Assembly: GCA_054661495.1 (NCBI GenBank)
Contig: BAAFSQ010000010.1
Coordinates: 23,125 to 87,124 of the forward strand
Reading direction: 5' to 3'
Source: Zygophlyctis sp. KS116
Taxonomy: Eukaryota; Chytridiomycota
DNA length: 64,000 nucleotides
This document shows, one piece after another, positions 55,678-64,000 of this stretch. The translations under genes and the position numbers were made by a program. Positions within the stretch are counted from its first letter, which is position 1; every line of letters begins with the position of its first letter. A model generated the notes under the pieces. It was not told where the DNA came from, ran no database searches, and saw nothing but the letters and a program-made list of their open reading frames with translations.

Positions 55678-57971
55678 TTAAACTGAACTTTTTTCAAGAA
55701 TAGGCACTGGTCCTGATTTCCATATATCATTCTCCTTGATGTCAAATATTACTTCAGGTTCAGAGCTGATTGGGATTTTCGCATTCATCTCCAGCTGTCG
55801 TTGATATCGTGCCTCGTAAACTTCTAACTGCGCCGACATTGCGTGAATTCCAGTTGGATAGGTTGGATCAGATAACTTTTGAGTTGCCAAGAAAATCGAA
55901 CTTAAATTTGATCGATGCATTGCAATAGTATTTTTCAATTCTTGATTATCGAATACCAGAGAGTCCAGCTCGATTTTAAAACTTTGTTCAAGTGCCTGTA
56001 AGGAACTTTGTAAGTTTTTGAGTTTGGATGATTGATTTTCGATTTCTCTCGATATCTTTGACTTTTCTTCATCGAGTTTGATATATTCAGATCTGGTTGT
56101 GGATATTTGAGTACGAAATTTTGGTAATGATTCTTTTGACTCTATTATTATTAATATACAAAACTCTACCTTTGATAATATCTTCATAAAGGCCACATTT
56201 AGATTTATACCTTTCATTCTGCCCTTCGGCTTTACTATTCAGCTTATTGATGCCATCAAGACTTTTGCGAAGAGAAGTGTATTCTTTGATTGTTTCTGAT
56301 TTGACTTTAGATATTTTATTCTCTACTGTCTTCAAGGATTCTTTTTCACGTCGAATCATTCTTGATAGATGCTCACTTAGTTCTATTTCAGAAAACTTTC
56401 CGGATTTTAATGATTCTGGAATTTCAATATTATCAAATGATAATTCTACCGACTTCTTTGAAGTGAATTCCAATCCCTCGTCAAAACTGAATGAAATGTC
56501 CCTGTTCAGGTCCATGAATGAAAGAGAAGATGCAGGCCTAGAATTTGCCTGCAATGATTTGGAGCATAATTCGGCATTTACATATTTCAAATGATCCCAT
56601 TTATCTATAAAATTTATACTATTTCTTATACCTCCAGATAAAGTAGTGGTACGAATTCGACAAGACACAGATTTGAATCCCTCGATCGAAACTAAAACTT
56701 TATAGCTCTTTCCCTCTTCTAAATCTGAAATAAGTAGAGTGCCCTGATTGGCATTTAATTTGAATTTTTCCCATTTTTGATTATTGATCATAATTTCAAT
56801 ATCTCGCAGTAAAACATAATGGGCTGGGAAATCATCCAAAAGTGCTGTTATGTTATAAGATCCTTTAGGCTGAGATTGATATATTTTTCTATAATCCCTT
56901 TCGGTGCATAGTGATGCAGCTAGCGATCTAGGTATAGTGAAAGAAAATAGCACTTGATCATGCAATAGTTTTATAATATTAAGTTCAAACCTATCTTCAT
57001 GATTCCACTGATTAGAATAAAATGTCTCAGAATCCCATCCATTCCATGACCAAGTCCTTTCTAGTTTACCTTCCACGTCATATCCTGGAACACCCGATGC
57101 CTCATTTTCTGCTTTTTTTTCTAATGCAAGTGAGTTTGCCCGCACCCAAATCATCATAAAACTATAAACAAGAGTATAAGAGCATATCAAACTCTCAAAA
57201 AGGGTTCCTGGACTAGTTTTGAAGAGTCTATCATTAGATCGAGAAAAAATTACATGTCTGAAATTATAAAAGTAACCCAAAAAACTTGAGCATTAGGATC
57301 ATCACCCCTAAAATCTTGTACAGTAATCTGATAAATTATAATACTAGTCAATATTGTAATAAAATCAATGTCCCCTAAAAAGGTACCAAAAGATCGCAAT
57401 TGAACATCAGATAATTTCAAAGTTATCGCTATAATCATCACCAAAGAATTTGAAAAAATCGCTTTTGAATGATAAAAAACTCTAAAAAATGATCCAAAGG
57501 AGAGACCTGTAAAAATCAACCATTCCAATCTAGGCAACGGGACTAGCCTATTCCAAAGTACAGAAAGAGTGTATAAAATAACAATATCCGCATAGAATAT
57601 GGAGCTTATATTAGAATAAGCAATGTCCAAAATTTGAAATCTTTTGCTCAGGTCTGTGATTTTGTCTTTTACTTGCTTCACGTACGGCCTCATTGGCGGT
57701 TGGTTGCGTTCGGAGTCCAATAAAGGACTCAATTCCTGAGACTCCTATTGCATCACAAGCCATATATTACCTGAGCATCATATGCTTCTGCGGCATCATT
57801 CAATGTATCTTTTGCTTCGCTAAGAAACTCACGCAACTTGTCCAGTTTATCATTCACTGATATTCCACCAACTGCTCCTACAGAAGCAAATTCATTTAAT
57901 GCTTTTTCTGTGGACTCTACTTTAGATAATACTTCCTTTAGTTTCGAGATATCGGACTTCAAATCGGACAT
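55678..57971 (-). CDS. multi-pass membrane plus coiled-coil protein, AcrB-like
   Basis: Three introns (26-41 nt) are removed to give 732 aa. Order: an N-terminal coiled coil (residues 1-65), four or five membrane helices (YADIVILYTLSVLW, WLIFTGLSFGSFF, SLVMIIAITLKL, FITILTSIIIYQI, LICSYTLVYSFMMIW), a polar domain with a fibronectin-III-like strand pattern (GTLLISDLEEGKSYKVLVSI, then TTT), and two long C-terminal coiled coils. This layout resembles the fungal ubiquitination-network protein AcrB, from memory of that family's architecture only. The gene structure is well supported; the name is tentative. Confidence 0.5.
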
Positions 57972-58028
57972 AACTTTTTTCAGGGGATTTTTATTGATAA
58001 AACGATTGAATCTTGTCCCAAGTACGTT

Positions 58029-58564
58029 CTATAGTTTAAAATTAGTGATACATATACCAAAATGAGTTGCACATTCGTATCCATTTGGATTATTTGTCAA
58101 ATAATCCTGATGATAATCCTCTGCTTTATAAAATATACCAACCGGCTCAATTGTTGTACTGATCTTAACCTTGCCAAAATATTTCTGAGCAGTTTGAGTT
58201 ACTGATTCTGCAATTTTCTTTTGTTCATCATCATGATAGAATATAGTTGAGCGATATTGACTTCCAACATCATTACCTTGTCTGTTCAATGTATGAGGCT
58301 CATGCATTCTATAAAAAAAGTCTACTAAATCAGCAAAAGATAATTTTGATGAATCATAGACAATTTGGACGGCTTCTGCATGACCAGTAGTTCCAGAGCA
58401 AACCTGCTTATAACTTGGATTTTGAGTGTGCCCACCGGCATAACCAACAATTATCTAACTTTAGTCAGTAAAGATACCGAATGAATAAATGGTCCATACT
58501 TGCGTCGAAATGCCTTTTCAACTCCCCAAAAACAACCAGCGCCAAATGTTGCAGTATTCGTCAT
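58029..58564 (-). CDS. MSRA: peptide-methionine (S)-S-oxide reductase MsrA
   Basis: Repairs oxidised methionine. One 23-nt intron, among the shortest here, is removed to give 170 aa. The catalytic motif GAGCFWG is at residues 8-14, followed by VEKAFRRKYG, GYAGGHTQNPSY, VCSGTTGHAEAV, FFYRMHEPHTLNRQGNDVGSQYRS and EDYHQDYL. The start is the first ATG. It lies 57 bp upstream of the AcrB-like gene on the same strand. Confidence 0.97.
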
Positions 58565-58743
58565 TCCTTATATTTTAGATTTAGATCGCGAGACCGGGCG
58601 GATAACCATAACCGATTATACCCTGCATGATCACTTAAAATAATGCATTACTAATCATATGAACATGCATTCGTAATGTGTCAAGTAGAATCAGTGGACA
58701 GAATCGCTGCTGGTTACGGCTAGGAACTGGTAAAATATTTGCA

Positions 58744-59988
58744 ATGTTTCTTAACATCAAGCTATCAATGCTAGTCTTTAATAGGAATAGTCTGAAATAT
58801 GTTCATTATCCATCTTTTGTAAAGCCATCGCTGGCGCCGAATATAGAGACGGATCTTCCATTACATTCATCCCATACAAAATCACAACAGCTTATCAGTA
58901 AAACTCCGACAACTTATCAGGAATTCAAAAAGTCTTTAAAGTATAATGATATTAATAATGCATGGGAAATCTACAATCATTTGGTACCAAGCCCAAGTTT
59001 CAAAAAAGTTGAATTATTACTTCACCCTGAAGAACACTCTACAATGCTTCATCAATTAGTTTTACATGTTCATACAAGGATCGCAGCTTACAGAGCCTTT
59101 AGAGTATATACTAGAATGAAAGAGTATAATATATCTATTGATCGCAGGGATTATCATGCTCTGCTTTTAGTAACTGTTCGCAATAATGATGTAGAAAGGG
59201 CATCAAAAATATTTGAACAAGTTGTTTCAAATTATTCTTTAGATTCTCGATCTGCTTCTCTCATGTTAAGTTTATATGGAAATCAAAAAGATTCTATTAA
59301 AATTTATGAAATTTGGGATATGATCAAGAGTATTCCAGGTGCATTGGATAATCCAGATGTTTGGGCAATTGGAATAGATGCTTTTGGAAAAGCTGGATAT
59401 TTTGATACTTCTCTAGAGTTATTTAATCAATACAAGGATCATGTAAATAATCTTAAACCTAAAGGAACTGGAACTTTTAATTTTAAATTGGATAGAAAGC
59501 CTTTTGAAGCAATGATTAGAGCTTATGGTCTTAGGGGGTATTTAGATTCTGCAAAAGAATTGTTTTTAGAGTTGGAAAATGGTAAAAATATGCTTGATTT
59601 GGAATCTTTTGATGCCATTATTCATGCATGTAAATCATGTCATAATTTTGAAGAAGGAAAGGCTTATTGGAATAAGCTTTTAAATTTCATACATAGACGT
59701 GCAAATAAATCTCTTATAGTTTGGAGGCCTATACCACTACAGTCAACAATCTGCACAATGATGTCTTTTTACGCAGAAAAGAAAAATTCAGATACAGTTT
59801 TGGAATTATATCAGAAATATAGGCAATATATGCCGGAATCTTTGGAATTGTTGGAAATTATCACATGGACACTTTTGCACGTTGGAAAGCATTCTGAAGC
59901 TATAGAGGTATATGATCGTCTCAGACTAAAGCACTACATTCCCAGCGATATATTATCTAGTACCATTGAGCATTTTAGAATAAAATAG
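58744..59988 (+). CDS. pentatricopeptide-repeat-like protein, probably mitochondrial
   Basis: A single exon of 414 aa. The N-terminus (MFLNIKLSMLVFNRNSLKY) is basic and hydrophobic like a presequence. PPR-style helical pairs run through the protein: RVYTRMKEYNISIDRRDYHA, VERASKIFEQVV, WAIGIDAFGKAGYFDTSLEL, FEAMIRAYGLRGYLDSAKEL and SFDAIIHACKSC. Likely role is organellar RNA processing or translation. I cannot name the member. The frame opens earlier, but 58744 is the first ATG. Confidence 0.72.
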   Translation: MFLNIKLSMLVFNRNSLKYVHYPSFVKPSLAPNIETDLPLHSSHTKSQQLISKTPTTYQEFKKSLKYNDINNAWEIYNHLVPSPSFKKVELLLHPEEHSTMLHQLVLHVHTRIAAYRAFRVYTRMKEYNISIDRRDYHALLLVTVRNNDVERASKIFEQVVSNYSLDSRSASLMLSLYGNQKDSIKIYEIWDMIKSIPGALDNPDVWAIGIDAFGKAGYFDTSLELFNQYKDHVNNLKPKGTGTFNFKLDRKPFEAMIRAYGLRGYLDSAKELFLELENGKNMLDLESFDAIIHACKSCHNFEEGKAYWNKLLNFIHRRANKSLIVWRPIPLQSTICTMMSFYAEKKNSDTVLELYQKYRQYMPESLELLEIITWTLLHVGKHSEAIEVYDRLRLKHYIPSDILSSTIEHFRIK

Positions 59989-60045
59989 ATGTTATTACTT
60001 TCTGATAAGTTTTGATTTACGGCAGCAAAGGGTTTGGCGCATTTG

Positions 60046-61015
60046 ATGACAGAACCATCACCAGTAGTATTGCCAGTTGTTTCTAATGAGCTCGCAGACT
60101 CTCAGCCCCAACGCCGTAATAATAATCCTTTGGGCTGGTATAATTTGGGTTATTTTAGTGACCTGCTTTATTTGATTTTGGTTATGGCGCTAGGCTTTTG
60201 GTTTGATCAGATGGAACCTTTTCAGAGGCCAATAGATGATTTAGTGTTGAACGATTCGGACTTGAAACATCCACATCTTCAAAATATAGTGACGAGCAGA
60301 ATGCTATGGATCTATGCCGTTGCTGTTCCGTCTTGTATCGGTCTGGTGTTTTTCGTAGCTTCTTGGGCTCTGGGTCGTTTGAAGACGTACGATGCAGCAT
60401 TCTCTCTCCACCTGTTTATTCTTTCTCTTTTTTTGTCCCTTGCAATCACTGGATTTGTTACAAACGTATTAAAGTAATATTATTGAATTTAACAATTCAT
60501 AGGATTTGGGGAGGAAGATTTAGACCAGATTTCTTGGACCGATGCCAATATAATTCAGTTACCAAGGCATGTACCGGTGATGCAGATTTAGGTAATAGTT
60601 TGTTTAAATCTAAATTTTAGTAATGGATGGTCGTAGATCTTGGCCATCTGGTCACTCAAGTCTATGTTTTTCTGGACTTGGATTTTTGGGAATGTGGCTT
60701 TATGGATTAGTATTGGACGGATCATATATTATCAATGATCAACTCAAAGTAAATAGAAAATGGGGCTATCTCCAAAGCAGACCTGGGAGAGCCTGGAGAT
60801 TTATATTACCTTTTGCACCATGGCTTTGGGCTGCATATGTTGCAATATCTCGTACTCAGCAGTACATTCATCATCCAACAGATGTACTATCAGGTGCTTG
60901 TCTTTTACTGATTATGATAGGGGCTATAATTGGATTTGTTATTGCGGCTGTAATTTACTTTGGATACTTTAAACGTCACGAATTGAAGTCCTTTAATATA
61001 TATGAGGCAATATAA
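60046..61015 (+). CDS. PAP2-family lipid phosphate phosphatase (Dpp1/LPP-like)
   Basis: A membrane enzyme that dephosphorylates phosphatidate or diacylglycerol pyrophosphate. Two 29-nt introns are removed to give 303 aa with about six membrane helices. The three phosphatase motifs are K-x6-RP (KIWGGRFRP, joined by the first splice), PSGH in RRSWPSGHSS, and SR-x5-H-x3-D in SRTQQYIHHPTD. The C-terminus is short and cytosolic. The first ATG at 60046 follows an open GTG/TTG-start stretch. Confidence 0.92.
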
Positions 61016-61040
61016 GGAATGTTCTTCTTAATATATCAAG

Positions 61041-62935
61041 TTATTTATTTGAGGAAAAATCAACGGCGAATAAAGGCGAAAGCTCGTTTTCTGCATCGCA
61101 TAGACGAGAAACTTCCCTGGCAGTTTCTATAGGAACCCTGTAAAGTTTAATTATTGGAAATCTTACCAAACTCCTTGAAGTCGCCCCTGCTTTGACCCCT
61201 TGACAATTTCAAATGGCTGCGGTACTTCTGACTCTATCCTGTTTATTAAAGACTTGTCTTTGGTAGAAGCATTAAGAATAGTTGAAGCATTGACCCAACC
61301 ATCAGAGCACCTTCTTAGAACTAAACCAGTTTTATAATCCATCTCATAGACATTAGTGGTTCTATAAAGAGCCTTTCTTATTTTGGCTTCATACGGTTGC
61401 GCCATGTTCTTTTCAAGTTTTCGAGCCTTTTTACGGGATCTGTAGCTCTTGGATTCTGGAAAATCTGACTGTAAATCATACGGATCGCTATTATCTAAAT
61501 TAGAGCCACTAAAAGACCGCAGTCGTTGAGATGTCTCGTCCTGTTCTATTTCAGAATTTAATATTTCTACCTCCACTTCCTCTTCATCATCAGTCCAAGG
61601 CAATTCATTATTTGAATAATTTTTGGGCTTTGAAATGTTTTCCAGTTCAATTTGACACTTCTTTAAATCAGACATATATTTTTTGATTAAGGAGCATCCT
61701 TTATACAGAATGTCCCTTTTTTCCTTGATACCAGAAATTATCTGATTTAAAGCCCCGTCAGCGTGTTCGGATGCACTTTCCTTGATCTTTTTTAACCCAT
61801 TTAAATCATCTAAATGATGACTATTGACAGTGGAAAATATTTGTTCAAGTTTACCAACATCACCTCTTACAGAATGGGAAACGCCGTTTATATCATTTGT
61901 TGAAGTTGCAGAGGCAGCAATTGCCTTTTGAGTTCGAGGTAAATCCACGACTTCACTTGTCAAATTTACAGTATTAACACCAGAAGATGAGCTTTCATCC
62001 CGATTAATGTTCATCGTATCTGCAGATCTTTTCTGGGTTGCAACATTTTCATGGATTCCGCGTTTTGGAGTAGAATCTTTTGAGAGGGATTGAGGCAGCT
62101 TCCTAGGAGATACTCTTGTAGCTCTATTATCTTCTTGTGGTACTGTAGATATCGATTCAACAGTTGAAGACTTTACAGATGATGTACTCTCCAATCCTTC
62201 ACGTTTTCCATTCATGATATCCCTTACTGTCTTTACAGGAAATTTTTGATTAACATAATCTCCAGTAATCATTAAAAAACTCTTAATTTTTTCCAGAAAT
62301 TCAGAAACTGGAAATACTTGACACAAATTATCAATTGATCCAAACTGTTGTGAAATCTAATAATTTAGAAAATAAAATTACTTCTTTTCTCCTTTTTTTG
62401 CATTTTGCAATCCATTTATTATTTACAATTTGAGCCTTTGAATTATCAGTAATGTAAACCTGAAGATTTTGAACAAAATGCTGCAAAAGTTTATCAAATT
62501 GGTACGTTGAAATCATCATATTTCGGATAAATAACATTGTCTTGAAATCCACTAATAATGATAAAAATTCATCTGAATATTCCAGTTCTGGAGGATAATC
62601 AATGAATTTGAAAACCCTATAAGCATCATTGAGAACGTTGATAGAGTTTTCCAACAACTTTTCATCAAGAATATTAAACAAATAGACCAAATGAAATCGT
62701 TTAAGCATTGGAGAAGGGATGCTCTCTGGGAATTCTAATGCATTCCAATAATATCGGTTGCCTTGGCATTAATCGTATGGTTGCCAGAATTACCAAATAA
62801 TTTAGCCTTTTGGGCATTTGGAATATTATTTCCGGTTTTGAAAGCATCTATCAGCATTGATGCCATGGCGTCTAATTGAAACAATGTATTCATCGGAATG
62901 GGAGTTGGCGCTCCTTGATTGGGAATTTGATTCAT
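61041..62935 (-). CDS. APSES/KilA-N transcription-factor-like protein with C-terminal DNA-binding domain
   Basis: Three introns (32, 25 and 29 nt) are removed to give 602 aa. The last 100 residues match the APSES domain of fungal cell-cycle and morphogenesis regulators (Mbp1, Swi4, StuA): YEMDYKTGLVLRRCSDGWVN, ASTIL, KGSKQGRLQGVWVPIETARE, where the last motif needs the third splice. Unlike Mbp1 and Swi4 the domain is C-terminal, and there are no ankyrin repeats. The N-terminal 200 residues (YYWNALEFPESIPSPMLKRF onward) look like a folded helical domain I do not recognise. A Ser/Thr-rich linker with basic patches joins them. The first intron could instead be 59 nt (same frame), so the junction near residue 48 is uncertain. 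Confidence 0.82.
62749..62825 (+). repeat. direct repeat, copy 1 (inside the APSES gene)
   Basis: These 77 bases cover the end of exon 1, the first intron and the first bases of exon 2 of the APSES-protein gene. They are identical base for base to 63924-64000 in the same orientation. Confidence 0.97.
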
Positions 62936-62937
62936 CG

Positions 62938-62963
62938 GTCAGTTGGTCGGTCGGTCGGTCGGT
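62938..62963. repeat. GGTC tetranucleotide microsatellite
   Basis: A short run of GGTC units (one imperfect) directly in front of the APSES-protein start codon, between two divergent genes 85 bp apart. It may lie in the 5' UTR or promoter. Confidence 0.85.
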
Positions 62964-63020
62964 AGAATTTTAGTGGACGCGCCATGACCTAGGCACTTTT
63001 TTTTTCTTTTGCAAATCGAA

Positions 63021-63827
63021 ATGATCGGTTTAATTATTTCTCTATGTAGTTGCGCCATGGCTTCCCCTCTACTTTCTAATGCCACTAAAGATGAGATTTT
63101 TGAAAATATGGAGATATTTGTTGGAGGATCAATGACGGCAGTAGCGAGCGAATACATCAATAAATGGCTGGTTGCAATGTCATCTCCTGGTATGAGCGAT
63201 ACACTGATTAGAGCACTTACTGGTGGATTATCATCGCTAGTGTTTGTGTTAATGATACATTTAATGCACATGATATTTGCTGAAGCAGATCATAATTCTG
63301 GAGATAAGGAAGTGATCAGCTCAAATTCTGCTTCTTCGGTAACTGGAGCTAGACCACAGCCTCAAGGTTCTTGCTGTCCTGGCTGCTCTGTGTCTTATTG
63401 TAATGCAATCAATCAACAAAAAAAGAGGAAGGCTCTGAAAAAAGTAAAGGCTGTAGATGAAAGAGAGTTTTCAATGTTTCCATTTGATGAAGCCAATTTA
63501 AATTCCAAAGGCATTTCTGCAAAAACTGGGAAAATTTCAGGTTGTGATCCTACTTTTATGTATTGTGGATTTATAGAAGAATCCTCAACGCCCAATCTGA
63601 TGAATCTACAAACTTTACCACTGAAAAAATCAAAGAATCGTTTTGGAAGTCGTCACAATTTTAAAAATAGAAAAGGGAAAGGATCAGATTTGAAAGTTGT
63701 TGAAGCTGAAATATTAGCAGCCGAACAACCAATTGTTCAAGCTGATATCTCTAGCAAAGCATCTACTGTTGGGGGGAAATCCAGATCAGTAGCTGTTTCT
63801 GAATCTATAGAAGCAATTATCAAATAA
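63021..63827 (+). CDS. membrane or secreted protein of unknown family
   Basis: A single exon of 268 aa. The N-terminus (MIGLIISLCSCAMASP) could be a signal peptide. A second hydrophobic stretch at about 75-97 (LTGGLSSLVFVLMIHLMHMIF) would be a membrane helix. After it comes a Cys cluster (SCCPGCSVSYCN) that may be palmitoylated, then a long basic, polar tail with KK and RK clusters. I recognise no family. The ATG at 63021 is the first in frame. Confidence 0.6.
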   Translation: MIGLIISLCSCAMASPLLSNATKDEIFENMEIFVGGSMTAVASEYINKWLVAMSSPGMSDTLIRALTGGLSSLVFVLMIHLMHMIFAEADHNSGDKEVISSNSASSVTGARPQPQGSCCPGCSVSYCNAINQQKKRKALKKVKAVDEREFSMFPFDEANLNSKGISAKTGKISGCDPTFMYCGFIEESSTPNLMNLQTLPLKKSKNRFGSRHNFKNRKGKGSDLKVVEAEILAAEQPIVQADISSKASTVGGKSRSVAVSESIEAIIK

Positions 63828-63923
63828 ATATAATAAAATTATGAGTAAAGATTTTCAAACTTTCTAAATTACAAATTTGATGGGAGTCCCTGCTGGTATC
63901 ATTTGTCATGGAGGAGCTGCTAC

Positions 63924-64000
63924 TAATATCGGTTGCCTTGGCATTAATCGTATGGTTGCCAGAATTACCAAATAATTTAGCCTTTTGGGCATTTGGAATA
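63924..64000 (+). repeat. direct repeat, copy 2 (runs off the window edge)
   Basis: An exact 77-bp copy of 62749-62825, cut by the end of the window and so possibly longer. Sequence identity starts abruptly at 63924. Left of that point the sequence is unrelated to the APSES gene, and in the minus-strand reading the spliced frame hits a stop 4 codons into the second exon. This copy is therefore a fragment of that gene, or the result of a rearrangement or misassembly. Confidence 0.9.

Noticed and set aside
62757-62815. A 59-nt first intron in the APSES gene instead of 32 nt
   Set aside because: Both keep the frame, but the 32-nt form retains the well-formed NRYYWNALEF segment and matches the usual intron size; left open as an alternative.
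1-64000. CRISPR arrays, insertion sequences, transposons or prophage
   Set aside because: No spaced repeats, terminal inverted repeats, transposase, reverse transcriptase or integrase motifs were seen. The repeats present are coding arrays, microsatellites or the 77-bp duplication.
1-64000. Nucleomorph origin, suggested by tiny introns and compaction
   Set aside because: Nuclear-encoded complex I, COQ3, MER3 and vacuolar/autophagy genes would not be kept in a nucleomorph, and an APSES protein points to fungi.

Overview
The window is eukaryotic, AT-rich and very gene-dense. It carries about 40 protein genes, two tRNA genes and almost no unexplained space. Reading frames break at sites that begin GTA/GTG/GTT and end AG, and they resume in frame 22-53 bases later (mostly 24-31). 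I placed about 112 such introns in 33 genes. In every one of those genes, removing the introns gives a CDS divisible by three, and often a product of the usual family length (UBC9 157 aa, PP5 500 aa). The standard genetic code fits throughout. An APSES-type DNA-binding domain, Atg22 and Vtc1 point to a fungus. IQUB and TTC12 homologues and a possible SAS-6-like protein point to a flagellated (zoosporic), early-diverging lineage. Complex I is retained (NDUFV1), as are Argonaute and meiotic MER3. The species cannot be named from the sequence alone.

Layout. 1-171: 3' end of a gene with a PKKRKV nuclear signal. 251-1976 (-): coiled-coil protein. 2187-5769: plasma-membrane-type Ca2+ ATPase with a calmodulin-domain-like tail. 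5811-9900: meiotic helicase HFM1/MER3. 9953-12791: membrane protein, La protein, and a secreted Cys-rich protein with RPLD/NGPL repeats. 13003-15095: TTC12-like. 15119-19770: PET191, VTC1, a mitochondrial helical-repeat protein, a cyclin, AUH-type hydratase, UBC9 and a 57-aa Cys protein. 19963-26764: Atg18, COQ3, NAA40, PP5, ZNHIT3 and NDUFV1. 26840-31191: a GPI-anchored-looking secreted protein, a possible SAS-6-like gene and a single-pass membrane protein. 31196-36354: a 67-aa PIP-box protein, a TBC1D5-like Rab GAP, a cyclic-nucleotide-binding protein and NAXE.

36465-37333: tRNA fragment, tRNA-Pro(UGG) and the only long gene-poor stretch. 37334-46256: Atg22, Rvs167/amphiphysin, a FHIT-like HIT protein, an unsplit MadBub checkpoint kinase and Puf6. 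46280-48977 (-): Argonaute with an altered catalytic residue. 49058-52540: IQUB and a TPR-metallo-beta-lactamase fusion. 52904-52975 (-): initiator tRNA-Met. 53221-58564 (-): MCM9, an AcrB-like membrane/coiled-coil protein and MsrA. 58744-61015: a PPR-like protein and a PAP2 phosphatase. 61041-62935 (-): an APSES protein with its DNA-binding domain at the C-terminus. 63021-63827: a membrane protein. The window ends in a 77-bp direct copy of part of the APSES gene.

Functional themes, without operons: autophagy and endosomal traffic (Atg18, Atg22, TBC1D5-like, Rvs167); genome maintenance and meiosis (MER3, MCM9, MadBub, UBC9, the PIP-box protein); mitochondrial function (NDUFV1, PET191, COQ3, AUH); flagellar assembly (IQUB, TTC12, possibly SAS-6-like); RNA biology (La, Puf6, Argonaute, ZNHIT3). 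Neighbouring genes sit 10-100 bp apart, often divergent over about 50 bp.
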